A stretch of DNA of 22,016 nt from Hepatocystis sp. ex Piliocolobus tephrosceles (lineage: Eukaryota; Apicomplexa; Aconoidasida; Haemosporida; Plasmodiidae). The position numbers and the translations under genes are program-made. Shown one piece after another: positions 1-10,500 of the stretch (position 1 is its first letter; each line of letters begins with the position of its first letter). The notes beneath the pieces are model-generated. The model had not been told where the DNA came from. It saw only the letters and a list, made by a program, of their open reading frames with translations, and did no database searches. The stretch covers positions 3,811-25,826 of the forward strand of contig CABPSV020000153.1 of NCBI GenBank assembly GCA_902459845.2, written 5' to 3'.

Positions 1-728
1 ATATGCTTATTTATGTGAACAACAAACCGATGTGGTAATAAATACATACAGACAAAAGTTTATCTCTTTTTTTTTTTTTTTTTTTTTTAATAAGAGTGGA
101 AGAATGAAGTATGTAAATAGTTAGAAGAGGTCTACATATATACATAAACATATAAACGTACCATATAATGTTTAAGCATTTCTTGAAATAATCATAATAT
201 ATCTTGTTAAGACATAATATATATACTTATACATAAATCTTAATTTCATAAATTTGTTTAACATTACGAATTTTTGTAAAAGTTACTAAATTAGTATCCG
301 TATTAGTAAAATAATATATTTTTTTACTTTTTTGATAATTATACATAGAAAAAAAAGAAAAGTTTAATAGGGTCTATGTGTTATGTACATATTATATACA
401 TTATAATAGGTAGAAAAATTATATGAAAAAAAAAAAAAAAAAAAAAAAAAAAGTGCTCACAAGTAAATAAAAATATATGCATATATATGGTTTACTTTAC
501 ATTTTTTAATGAATAAAAATTAAAAAAAAAATTACTATTTGTATCAAAAAAAAAAAAAAAAAAAAATTTTGATCATGGTTGGACTAATGTACCAAAATGA
601 CATAAATTTTTGTTAACAATTATATCAAAATAACTTAACGAAATGAGTTAACAAAGAACAGGTACTAAGAAAAAATGCATATTATTATTTAAGTGCGTAA
701 AAAAAAAGATAGATAAATACGCACGTAC

Positions 729-759
<31 letters not shown>

Positions 760-1051
760 TTATTAAAGATAAAACAGTTAATACTTAAAAAAATAATATT
801 GTACAATAATAAAGTAACAAGAAAAAACTTTTTCCCTCTCTTTTTTTTTTTAGCTCATTCAATTGTTTTTTTTTTTATTTGGAATTAAATTTTATATACA
901 TAGGACTAAACTTATTAAATTTAACAAAAAAAAAAAAAAAAACTGCATACTTATACATATAGATTTATGCATGCTAAGTAATAAAATAAACTTTTGCTTT
1001 TGTAATATTATATATATGTATTGAATTATGTGTTTGTATAAATACATTCAG

Positions 1052-1088
<37 letters not shown>

Positions 1089-1513
1089 ATAAAATATATT
1101 TATATATAAAATATTAACAAATAATTATTTATATGATAAAATATTTCATATTTTTCATAAATCATTAAAAAGAGAGAAAATGTAAAATAAATTAAAAAAA
1201 AAAAAAATCACAGAAAAAAAAAAAAAAAATTATAAAACAAATTTAAAAAGCAAAAGAATAAAACAAAATATTAAAACAAAAAAATAACACAAAAGTAATG
1301 TTTAAATTAAATTATAGCATTTACATGAATATTTGCAAAGGAAAATCAATGAAGAAATTAAAAAATGTTAATAAGCTGCAGCATAAAGAATATATAAATT
1401 ATGCAAGTAATAAAAATATAATATATAAAGAGCATGAAAATTCATTTAGATAACATTCCACGGAAGACATGTAAAACTATATTTATTTACCATTTGTATA
1501 TATACATATATAC

Positions 1514-1519
<6 letters not shown>

Positions 1520-1553
<34 letters not shown>
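1520..1553. repeat. TA dinucleotide microsatellite
   Basis: An uninterrupted alternating TA run of about 34 bases, preceded by imperfect ATACAT units. It is typical of Plasmodium spacers and likely to be length-polymorphic. Confidence 0.9.
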
Positions 1554-1556
<3 letters not shown>

Positions 1557-1779
1557 CATAAATATGCATATATATTTAATTGTTCGGATGTTTATACATA
1601 TAATTTATGATTGTAACCTTTTTAATATATGCAAAACAAAATTAGTTAAACAGATGTTGTAACGTTGTATAAAAAAATTTAGAGTTACATATATATATAT
1701 ATATATATACATTATTTGTCTCTTTTTGTATGTGCTATGCTTGCACGTTTAAATATTATATTGTGATGTGTACACATAA

Positions 1780-1850
1780 AATAAATAAATAAGTAAATAA
1801 ATAAGTAAATAAGTAAGTAAGTAAGTAAATAAGTAAGTAAATAAGTAAAT
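1780..1850. repeat. Tetranucleotide repeat AAAT/AAGT
   Basis: About 70 bases made of 4-bp units that alternate between AAAT and AAGT in changing order. It lies outside any supported gene. Confidence 0.85.
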
Positions 1851-2875
1851 ATATATGTATATATACTCATACATATTTACACGTATACCCCAAAGTGCAT
1901 ACAAAAATGAATATATATGTACGCTATATATATTTTCGTAATACGTATTTTTATTATGTGAGAAAATAAAATTGAGAACAAGTTTAATATAAATATATTT
2001 ATATAATGTTTAAAAGGATACATTGTATAACAACATTTACATTTTTTTAAACAGAAGTTCATAAGTAAAACACGAATACATATTTTAATAGTTTTATACT
2101 GCAATTGTGTTATATGTTTTTTTGATTTTAATTTTGTAACTGTTTTCATTTATTATATTTATGTGCAAAAAAAAGTAGATCAAATATGTGTATATATGTA
2201 TGTGTGATATTTACATACGTATGTATGTTTATGTGCCTTACTATATCTTACTATATAAAGTTAAATATTCGTGATAAATTTATATGAATATATAAATTCT
2301 AATATTTACATTTAGTGGTACCTCCAATATATATACAAAAATTAGTTTATTTTTTAAATAAGTTAGTATATATAATGTATGTATATAATCGAATCAACAA
2401 ATGATAATAATGAAATATATAAAGCGTACAAAAAAAAAAAAAAAAAAAAAAAAAAACTGTTACATTTTTGTGATTATGCTATTACTGTAGACTAGTTGCT
2501 TTTTGTGATTACATACACAATTATATATTTATAAACAAGTATAATTATACACCAAAAAATAAAATAGATACATATAAAAATATACGTATATCGACATATC
2601 TACATATATACATACATATTTACTTATTTATTTATTTATTGATTTACTTTATATTTTATATAAAATGTATAATATTTTCATCAATAAGTGGGTAAGTAAT
2701 AACATATATTATTTAAATAATTTTTATTTTTTATTAGGAAGCAGTAAATAAAGCCATGTTTATGTATAAACAAAAAAAAGAACAAATATTGGTTATATCT
2801 GTTTATAAATAGCAATATGCTAGGAGATATCTGAACCATACTGTTAGAAACAAACAAGTTATAGCTAATATAGTA

Positions 2876-2881
<6 letters not shown>

Positions 2882-2928
<47 letters not shown>
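2882..2928. repeat. TA dinucleotide microsatellite
   Basis: An uninterrupted TA run of about 47 bases. Short open frames across it on the minus strand only translate the repeat as Ile-Tyr and are not genes. Confidence 0.9.
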
Positions 2929-2934
<6 letters not shown>

Positions 2935-3276
2935 TTCTTTGTGCGTTTGCTTGTATGCATGTATAATAAGACATATATAACAGAATGTTATAAAAACTAT
3001 TTTTATGATTTTCGTAAACAATTTAAATAGGGATATAAATAGCACGCATTCATTTATATGTTTTATTAGTACATATATTTTAAATAAAAAGCAAAAAAGA
3101 AAAAAAAAAAAAAACGAAACGGAATAATATATATTTTTTACTTAATGAAATAATATTATTGCAATATATATTAACATAAGTGTCTGAAAAAAAAAAAAAA
3201 AAAAAAAAAAAAATAAAAACGCAAAATAATTTAACAATTTAACAAATATAATTAACAAGTTGGAATAATTAATTAA

Positions 3277-3310
<34 letters not shown>

Positions 3311-3427
3311 AATGTGTATATTACTATTTTTAGATTATGACGAAGAAGAATGTAAATTATATATGTTGTTAGTACATATAAATAATAAACTATAGTTAGT
3401 ATGTTAGAAAAATAATTTTTTATATAT

Positions 3428-3437
3428 ACATACATAC

Positions 3438-3470
<33 letters not shown>

Positions 3471-3471
3471 C
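3428..3471. repeat. Composite microsatellite (ACAT)n-(TA)n-(GA)n
   Basis: Three simple repeats are fused end to end: ACAT units, then TA units, then about nine GA units ending at 3471. The switch from TA to GA gives a short purine-only block in a TA-rich area. Confidence 0.85.
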
Positions 3472-3624
3472 AATAGTTAAAATCACATTGCATATAATAG
3501 AATATTTATATAAAAATAATCGGAAATCTATCGTAAATACACGTATAAAATATTTTACTTTATTGTACCATTGAATGGGCGTCGTATTTACTTTACCGCA
3601 CAGTTTTTTGTATATAATAACACT

Positions 3625-3644
3625 GTTACGATTATTATCGTTAC
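3625..3644. other. Small inverted repeat upstream of eIF5
   Basis: GTTACGAT and ATCGTTAC flank the loop TATT. They pair over eight positions with one T-T mismatch. The element lies in the less AT-rich island about 360 bp before the eIF5 ATG. It could be a factor site or a chance palindrome; one short hairpin is weak evidence. Confidence 0.3.
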
Positions 3645-3862
3645 TGCTTTAATTATTTATATAAATTATAACTAGTTAACATATATGTATAGATATATAT
3701 ATGTATGTATTAGCAGTTATATTCCCATAAATCATATGTTTACATTAAAAACATATTGTACATAATTATATATTATAGTTTTGGTTTAAATTATTACTAA
3801 AACGTGCGTATATATATATATATATATATATATGTGCATTAATTAGGAAAAATTTACAACAG

Positions 3863-4003
3863 TAAAAAAAAATAAATAAATAAAATAAAATAAAATAAAA
3901 AAAATAAAAAAAATAAAAAAAATAAAAAAAATAAAAAAAATTAAAAAAATAAAAAAAATAAAAAAAATAAAAAAAATAAAAAAAATAAAAAAAATAAAAA
4001 AAA
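3863..4003 (+). repeat. A-rich tandem array abutting the eIF5 start codon
   Basis: The array begins with AAAT-type units. From about 3905 it settles into a 9-bp unit, T followed by eight A, repeated about eleven times. It runs directly into the ATG at 4004. Because the period is a multiple of three, nearly every unit from 3950 on puts a TAA in the eIF5 frame (for example 3995, 3986 and 3977). Upstream in-frame initiation is therefore excluded, and the ATG has the A-rich context usual in Plasmodium. Confidence 0.9.
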
Positions 4004-5545
4004 ATGTCGTACATCAACATACCTAGGGATCGTAACGATCCAAATTATCGATATAAAATGCCAAGATTAATTTCTAAAATTGAAGGAAGAGGTAATGGAA
4101 TAAGGACAAACATAGCGAATATGGGAGATATAGCGAGATCCTTAAAAAGACCACCCATGTATCCAACTAAATTTTTTAGTTGTGAATTGGGTACTATGGT
4201 TAAGTTTGAAGAAAATGAAGAAAAGGCTATAGTGAATGGTGCACATAAAGAGAATGATTTAGTTAACATATTAGATAAGTTTATAGAAATGTATGTTTTA
4301 TGTCCTCATTGTTTATTACCCGAAACTGATATTATAGTTAAAAAAGGTATTTTAATATGCAAATGTAATGCATGTGGTAATATTGGACAACTTAATAACA
4401 CACATAAAATTGCAACATACATGATAAAAAATCCACCAATGATTAGTACAGTTGGTAGTAAAAAAAAGAAATTAAAAGAAAAGAAAATAGAAAAGAATGG
4501 TAAAAGTAGTAAGAGTGAAAAATGTGATAAGAATGAGAAAAACGAGAAAGGTGAAAATAATAATATAATAAATAATGATGATAATGATAGTGGAAATGAT
4601 ATGAACGATACAGATAAAAGTAATCAGAATTTAAATAAAAAAGATAAAAAAAAGGATAAAAAAAAAGATAAAAAAAAAAAAGGTGAAAAATTAGAACAGA
4701 ATTTTGTTTTAGAAAAAGAATTATTACATTTTGAAAGTTTTGAAATTAAAGAAGTAATAGATAGATTAAAAATATTATATAACACATTTACTAATATTAG
4801 TGATAATGATTTTTGTGAAGAACTTCGTGTTTTACAAGTATCACAAGCATTTGATTCGAAATGTAGAATGTTTATTTGTTTATGTGCTTTATTTGATAAA
4901 ACAATAACAAAAGAATTATTGGAAAAAAATATAAATTATATAAAAAAAGTAAATGATACATCTATAAAAGTTTCTGATATATTTTCAGCATTTGAATTTT
5001 ATGTTAATAAAGTAGCAGAAAATGCAATTGTTATATATCCTTATATTTTACAAGTACTATATAATAATGATATATTAGAAAGTAAAGATATAATTAACCA
5101 TTACGATGATGAGCAAGAAAAAAATCATACTGGAAATAATACAAACAATATTCTGACAGATAATGAGAAATATAATAACAGTGAACAAAGTAGAGAAAGA
5201 CAACAAATATATACAGAGTGTTATATTAAGTGTAAAAATATGGCTAAACACTTTGTTAGTTGGCTAAAAGAAAATAATTCAGATGATGAAGAGGAGGAAG
5301 ATTCGGATAATGAAAATGAAGTAAATAACTCTGTTACTAATACAAACTTAAATATATATAAAGTAAAATCTTTACGAAATAGTTATGACAAATCTAAAGA
5401 AGCTGATAAATCGGGTTCTAATGATACCGATAAAATATTTCAAGATACAAAAAGTGAAAAATATGAAGAAGTATTTTTGGATGCCAAAGATGGTATTAAT
5501 TATACAGGAGATGAAGAAGAAGAGATCGACATAGACGCGATTTAA
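4004..5545 (+). CDS. EIF5: Eukaryotic translation initiation factor 5 (eIF5)
   Basis: eIF5 is the GTPase-activating protein for eIF2 in the 43S/48S pre-initiation complex. Through its C-terminal W2 domain it also bridges eIF2-beta, eIF1 and eIF3 in the cytoplasm. The 513-residue frame shows the N-terminal eIF5/eIF2B fold (about 1-145). It carries YRYKMPR at 15-21, whose Arg16 matches the arginine-finger Arg15 of human eIF5. The NGIRT, RPPMYPTK and VNGAH motifs follow, then a zinc ribbon with Cys100, Cys103, Cys121 and Cys124. A Lys/Asp/Asn-rich linker (about 150-235) is followed by the W2 HEAT domain (about 238-425), ending in FVSWLKE and an acidic box. The W2 domain has a low-complexity insert at about 367-400. 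The extreme C-terminus is acidic and ends IDIDAI, as in human eIF5. Human eIF5 is about 430 residues, so the surplus is low-complexity sequence. No intron is needed. The start is fixed by in-frame TAA codons just upstream. Confidence 0.97.
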   Translation: MSYINIPRDRNDPNYRYKMPRLISKIEGRGNGIRTNIANMGDIARSLKRPPMYPTKFFSCELGTMVKFEENEEKAIVNGAHKENDLVNILDKFIEMYVLCPHCLLPETDIIVKKGILICKCNACGNIGQLNNTHKIATYMIKNPPMISTVGSKKKKLKEKKIEKNGKSSKSEKCDKNEKNEKGENNNIINNDDNDSGNDMNDTDKSNQNLNKKDKKKDKKKDKKKKGEKLEQNFVLEKELLHFESFEIKEVIDRLKILYNTFTNISDNDFCEELRVLQVSQAFDSKCRMFICLCALFDKTITKELLEKNINYIKKVNDTSIKVSDIFSAFEFYVNKVAENAIVIYPYILQVLYNNDILESKDIINHYDDEQEKNHTGNNTNNILTDNEKYNNSEQSRERQQIYTECYIKCKNMAKHFVSWLKENNSDDEEEEDSDNENEVNNSVTNTNLNIYKVKSLRNSYDKSKEADKSGSNDTDKIFQDTKSEKYEEVFLDAKDGINYTGDEEEEIDIDAI

Positions 5546-5567
5546 AACAGATCATCGTGTTTATTTG

Positions 5568-5690
5568 CATGTGTTTTTTTCACATGTGTTTTTACATATA
5601 TGTTTTTACATATGTTTTTTTACGTATGTTTTTTTACATATGTTTTTTTACGTATGTTTTTTTTTACATATATGTTTTTGTATATGTTTT
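5568..5690. repeat. Imperfect minisatellite in the eIF5 3' flank
   Basis: About seven imperfect copies of a 16 to 18 bp unit, ACATATG or ACGTATG followed by a T run, begin about 20 bp after the eIF5 stop. If the eIF5 transcript extends this far it would carry a T-rich repeat in its 3' UTR. Confidence 0.8.
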
Positions 5691-5875
5691 CATGTATTAT
5701 ATTGCACATTATTGACATGCTTTTTGCATAGCTATTCATTTATTTATTTTATTTATTTTTTATTTTTTTTTTTTAATCTTCTATTGTACAAAATTAAAAG
5801 TCGAAGTGTATGATCATTATTTTGTCGTAAAAATTGTACACTCATGTATATGTACGTATATATGTATATAAATAC

Positions 5876-5906
<31 letters not shown>

Positions 5907-5912
5907 CATACA

Positions 5913-5914
<2 letters not shown>

Positions 5915-5967
<53 letters not shown>
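5915..5967. repeat. AT dinucleotide microsatellite (about 53 bp)
   Basis: This is the longest alternating AT run in the window, preceded by TACATA units from about 5850. It can self-pair and is expected to be unstable in length. Confidence 0.9.
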
Positions 5968-5971
<4 letters not shown>

Positions 5972-6195
5972 GTAATTTCAATTCCTCACATATTAGTACA
6001 TATACAGCACATATAGCTTAATGCATATATTTATATATGCATGTGAAACTACCTGTAATTTCATCTGAGTTAATTTTTAATTTGTATTAAAATTGTTTAG
6101 AAACTATTTTTTTTTTCAAATTTCCATGTATTATTAGTCACAAAAACTTTTTTTTTTTTATTATACAAAAAAAAAAAAAAATAAAAAAAAAAAAA

Positions 6196-6315
6196 TAAAA
6201 TAAATAAAAATGAAATAAATAAAAATAAAATAAATAAAAATGAAATAAATAAAAATAAAATAAATAAAAATAAAATAAATAAAAATAAAATAAATAAAAA
6301 TAAAAAAAATAAAAG
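6196..6315. repeat. 15-bp A-rich tandem array, 8 copies
   Basis: Eight copies of a 15-bp unit, TAAAATAAATAAAAA with a frequent A-to-G change at the second position. The G variant alternates with the A variant in the first half, indicating a 30-bp higher-order period. Confidence 0.85.
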
Positions 6316-6413
6316 TGACGCATCTGTTTTTTTTTATTGAACAACCATTAAACTGGGTGTGTTAATAATAATACTGTGTTTAAGTATTGTTTGGAATTTA
6401 AAAAAAAAGTAGG

Positions 6414-6458
<45 letters not shown>

Positions 6459-6560
6459 ATGTTAAAATGGCATTATTTTGGGTAAAGCTTATTTTCTTTT
6501 ACTGAAATATACTTATTGTGGCACTTTTTTTTTTAAACAAATATACTTAATTGTGATACT

Positions 6561-6609
<49 letters not shown>
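6414..6609. repeat. Long A43 and T48 tracts in inverted orientation
   Basis: An uninterrupted run of 43 A (6414-6456) is followed about 105 bp later by 48 T (6562-6609), forming a potential perfect A:T stem of more than 40 bp. Between them is an approximate direct duplication, at 6505-6534 and from 6539, of an AAATATACTT segment followed by a T run. Confidence 0.85.
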
Positions 6610-6841
6610 CGTTGTTCTAGCAAACATATAAACTGTTGCTTTTAAAATGTTTATTAGTAAAAAAAAAAAATAAATAAAGTAAATAGCAGTAGTAGTACGA
6701 ATATAGAATTTTTTAATTTACTTTTTTTAGCCCATACGTTAACAGTGTTGATAACATTTTGACTAAAGAAAAGGATATTTTTGAAAAGTTATTAAAGCAG
6801 TACTGAGTTGCTCAATAGTATATACGTATATGTACATATAT

Positions 6842-6934
6842 GAATATATAAAATGTATGAATATGTGAATATATAAAATGTATGAATATGTGAATATATG
6901 AATATATAAAATGTATGAATATATGAATATATGG

Positions 6935-6935
<1 letters not shown>
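6842..6935. repeat. 25-bp tandem repeat
   Basis: Three to four copies of a 25-bp unit containing ATATAAAATGTATGAATATG, starting at 6842, 6867 and about 6892. The last copies are degenerate. Confidence 0.75.
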
Positions 6936-6965
<30 letters not shown>

Positions 6966-7181
6966 TTTTTAATTTTATAACAACATCATAAGATATATTA
7001 ATTAAAATATGTTATAAAATGTGATATAAAAATAGGAACATATAACATTGCTATAAGCCTCCCCAAAAAATAAAATAAAAAAAAAATAAAATAAAATAAA
7101 ATAAATAAATAAAAAAATTTCTTCTTATTGGATTCCAAATGAAAAGATTCAGTTGTAATTTTGTTAGCATAAGTAGTTAAA

Positions 7182-7182
<1 letters not shown>

Positions 7183-7234
<52 letters not shown>

Positions 7235-7382
7235 AATAGAATAAAGCAAATAGAATAAAGCAAATAGAATAAAGCAAATAGAATAAAGCAAATAGAATAA
7301 AGCAAATAAAATAAAGTAAATAAAATAAAGCAAATAAAATAAAGCGAATAAAATAAAGCAAGTAAAATAAGCCAAATAAAAT
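7183..7382. repeat. A48 tract followed by 14-bp array (GCAAATAGAATAAA)
   Basis: A run of 48 A (7183-7230) passes directly into about eleven copies of a 14-bp unit (7232-7382). The first copies are identical and later ones diverge (T for C, A for G). The period is not a multiple of three, so the array is non-coding. It ends 200 bp before the RPC2 ATG, within its likely promoter or 5' leader. Confidence 0.85.
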
Positions 7383-7477
7383 AGGAAGCAAGTTAAAAAC
7401 GGTTTAGGAATGCATGTATATATATGTACAAATATGTAAAAATACATATATTGACGTGTATATATATATATATATAT

Positions 7478-7520
7478 GTTCATGTTCATGGTCACGTTCA
7501 TGGTCACGTTCATGGTCTTG
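7478..7520. repeat. 12-bp repeat CATGGTCACGTT near the RPC2 start
   Basis: Three near-copies of GTTCATGGTCAC lie about 60 to 100 bp before the RPC2 start codon. They are notably richer in G and C than the surrounding DNA. They may be a leader element or a small minisatellite. Confidence 0.6.
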
Positions 7521-7581
7521 TGACTTTATTCTTTTTTTTATAATGTGCTTATTTGCTTTTCCAATTATTTATTAAAATTCT

Positions 7582-10500
7582 ATGAAAGAAGAAATAAACA
7601 TAAATGATGAAAAAAGAAATGAGGAAAAAAAAAAAAAAGAAAATTGCAAATCTAATGGTGATACATTAATACAAATCAATGAAGATGTTACAAATAATAC
7701 AGGTATAAAAAGACAAAACGAAAGCGAAAAAAAACAACATGTAAACTTTGACTTGCCTTATAAGGAAGAGCGAAATGATAATATGTCTGAAGAGGTTTTG
7801 GAAAGAGAAACCAAAAACGAAGAGTTTAGTAGTGATGCCTTGAGGAGCAACCCCAACAGTAAGGGTAATGACAGTAAGGGTAGTGACAGTAAGGGTAATG
7901 ACAGTAAGGGTAATGACAGTAAGGGTAATGACAGTAAGGGTAGTGACAGTAAGGGTAATGACAGTAAGGGTAGTGACAGTAAGGGAAGTGGCAATAACGA
8001 CATTGGAAAAAAGGGAAAAAAATGAAAAAAATGAAAAAAATGAAAAAAATGAAAAAAATGAAAAAAATGAAAAAAATGAAAAAAATGAAAAAAATGAAAA
8101 AAACGAAAAAAACGAAAAAAATGAAAAAAACGAAAAAAACGAAAAAAATGAAAATGTCGAAACGATCAAACAACCGAACGCACATATCTCACCAAATAAA
8201 ATAAAAATAAACAATTTAAATAAAAGTAGCAAAAAAAGTTATAACACAAGATCATATAATAATAGTGATAATAACATTAACAATTCCAATGTGATAATAA
8301 ATGGTAATACAAGTTATTACATTATGGATGGAAAAAAAATGTATTCATATGATGAATTAAATAATAACTTAAAGAGAGATCTAAAAAATGAAGAAGTTGT
8401 TAAAAATCAAATCCATGAAGATATGAAAAATGAAATTTTGTATAGCCAGTTAAAAAACGAATCTTATTTGAAAGGGATTAACCATTTAAATCACACTAAA
8501 AATGAATTGAATGAAATGTATCAGAATATAAAAAATGGAAAAATATATATGAATAATAAAATTGGTAACAAAAAATGTAGTACATCTTATAACATTTACG
8601 CAAATACAGATGGTCAAGCGAGTACCCAAGCAAATGTCAGAACGAATGATCACGGTTGTATGAAAACAAAACCATGCGACGACCTTACCGATTTAATAAT
8701 AAAAAACAATAGACATAATACAAATATTCACCAACAATCTCAAAGCATTAAGAAGCTAAATGAGAAGTGGAAATTATTACCTGCATATTTAAAAGTAAAA
8801 GGACTTGTTAAACAACATATTGAGTCATATAATTATTTTATAAAAAAAGAGATAAAAACAATTATGAATGCTAGTAGTAATAAAATTATAAAATCTGATA
8901 TAGATGAACATTTTTATGTTAAATTTTTAAATATTTTTGTTGGTCGTCCGTCTATTGAAGAAAATATGATTGAATCCAAGTTAACTCCTCAAATATGTAG
9001 GAAAAGAGATTTAACCTATTCAGCACCTATTTATGTAGATGTTGAATACGTAAAAGGAAATAATATTATAACAAAAAATAATATAGAAATAGGAAGTATT
9101 CCAGTAATGTTAAAAAGTGATATATGTATTTTAAAAAATAAAACAGAAAGCGAATTAATGAAATTAGGCGAATGTCCTTATGACCCTGGAGGATATTTTA
9201 TTGTAAAAGGAACTGAAAGAGTTTTACTTATGCAAGAGCAATTATCAAAAAACCGAATAATAGTTGAAACAGATTTTAAACATAATATTTGTGCTACTAT
9301 TACATCTACAACTGCAGAATCTAAGAGTAGATGTGCAATAGTATATAAAAATAATAGACTTTATTTAAAACATAATTCGTTTACTGAAGATATAGGAGTT
9401 TGTATTATTTTAAGAGCTATGGGATATAGTACAGATCAAGAAATTATTCAAATGGTAGGATCTGAAAGTAGATATGCAACTGGTATATTATTATCTTTAT
9501 ATGAATTATATACTGAAAATATAAAAACTGATTTAGATGCTTTATTATATATAGGTAAAAAAATGAGACCAAGATTATTAGCAAAAGGTTTTTTTAGTTC
9601 TATAAAAGAAAAACAGATAAAAAATGAAAAAGATATAATTGAAGAAGGTTTAGATTTTTTAAGTCGTGTTTTATTATCACATATTGAACAAAAAAGTAAA
9701 TATGATTTTCGAAATAAAGCAAGATGTATATGTTTAATGATAAGAAGAGTATTAAACAGTATAAATAATAAAAATGAATTAGATGATAAAGATTATTATG
9801 GTAATAAACGATTAGAATTAGCTGGACAATTGTTATCTCTACTATTTGAAGATTTATATAAAAGATTTTATTTTACTTTAAAAAAACAAATTGATCAAAC
9901 ATTAAGTAAATATATGCAAAGTACATATAATGAAAAATTAAAAAATGGTAATACTCGTATTAGTGGTAATAGAAATATGAATACTATATTGAATAAAAAA
10001 ATAAATATTGGTACTTCTACACCTGATAATAATATTAGATTAACTACAAATGATAGTTATCCTGATGTATTTCGTAATTTACCTAAAGACATTATAACAA
10101 GAGGTATGCAAAATGCTATTTCAACAGGTAATTGGAATATTAAACGATTTAAAATGGAACGTAGTGGAGTATCCCAAGTTTTATCACGTTTATCTTTTAT
10201 TGCATGTATAGGTATGATGACAAGATTAAATTCCCAATTCGAAAAAGGAAGAAAAGTAAGTGGTCCTAGGGCATTACAACCATCACAATGGGGTGTTTTA
10301 TGTCCATGTGATACACCAGAAGGTGAATCTTGTGGTTTGGTAAAAAATTTAGCATTAATGACTCATGTTACAACTGATAATGAAAATAATCAGAAATTAA
10401 TAGAAATTTTATATACATTAGGAGTAGAAGATAGTGATAGTTTAACAGGAGAAGAAATGTATAAAAAAGGTGTTTTTTTTGTAATTTTAAATGGTATTTT

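Larger units (their letters stand above)
1..4003. other. AT-rich intergenic region upstream of eIF5, no gene seen
   Basis: I see no convincing gene here. All open frames are short and consist of translated TA, A or T tracts, mostly Ile-Tyr or Phe-Tyr repeats. The region contains many A or T runs of 15 to 30 bases (for example T at 67-88, A near 430-452, T near 1057-1084, A near 2432-2456 and 3188-3213) and TA microsatellites. Slightly less AT-rich unique stretches lie near 570-670, 1440-1490 and 3545-3650. The last of these is about 400 bp before the eIF5 start and is a plausible promoter or 5' leader region. No tRNA or other known RNA consensus was recognised. The 5' leader of eIF5 and the flank of an unseen gene to the left presumably share this space. 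Confidence 0.7.
5546..7581. other. Intergenic region eIF5-RPC2
   Basis: This 2.0 kb spacer holds the eIF5 3' flank and the RPC2 5' flank. It contains a minisatellite, a long TA run, a 15-bp A-rich array, an A43/T48 pair, a 25-bp repeat, an A48 tract, a 14-bp array and a 12-bp repeat. I see no gene. Open frames on the minus strand across it only translate the arrays as Phe/Tyr/Leu runs. Confidence 0.75.

Noticed and set aside
966..975. TGCATGC, similar to a known ApiAP2 binding motif.
   Set aside because: GCATG cores occur several times in these spacers by chance. With no position relative to a known gene or expression data, it cannot be supported as a site.
1..4003. Long AT-rich block considered as a centromere.
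   Set aside because: It has repeated unique stretches and ordinary microsatellites, and it resembles the other spacers in the window. Plasmodium centromeres are more uniformly extreme in AT content.
5565..5813. Short Phe/Tyr/Cys-rich frame after eIF5.
   Set aside because: It is a translated T-rich minisatellite in the 3' flank, with no conserved or non-repetitive part.
7666..8232. Minus-strand open frame of 188 codons opposite the RPC2 leader.
   Set aside because: It is the antisense of the EKN and NDSKG arrays (Phe/Ser and Thr/Val runs), with no non-repeat coding signal.
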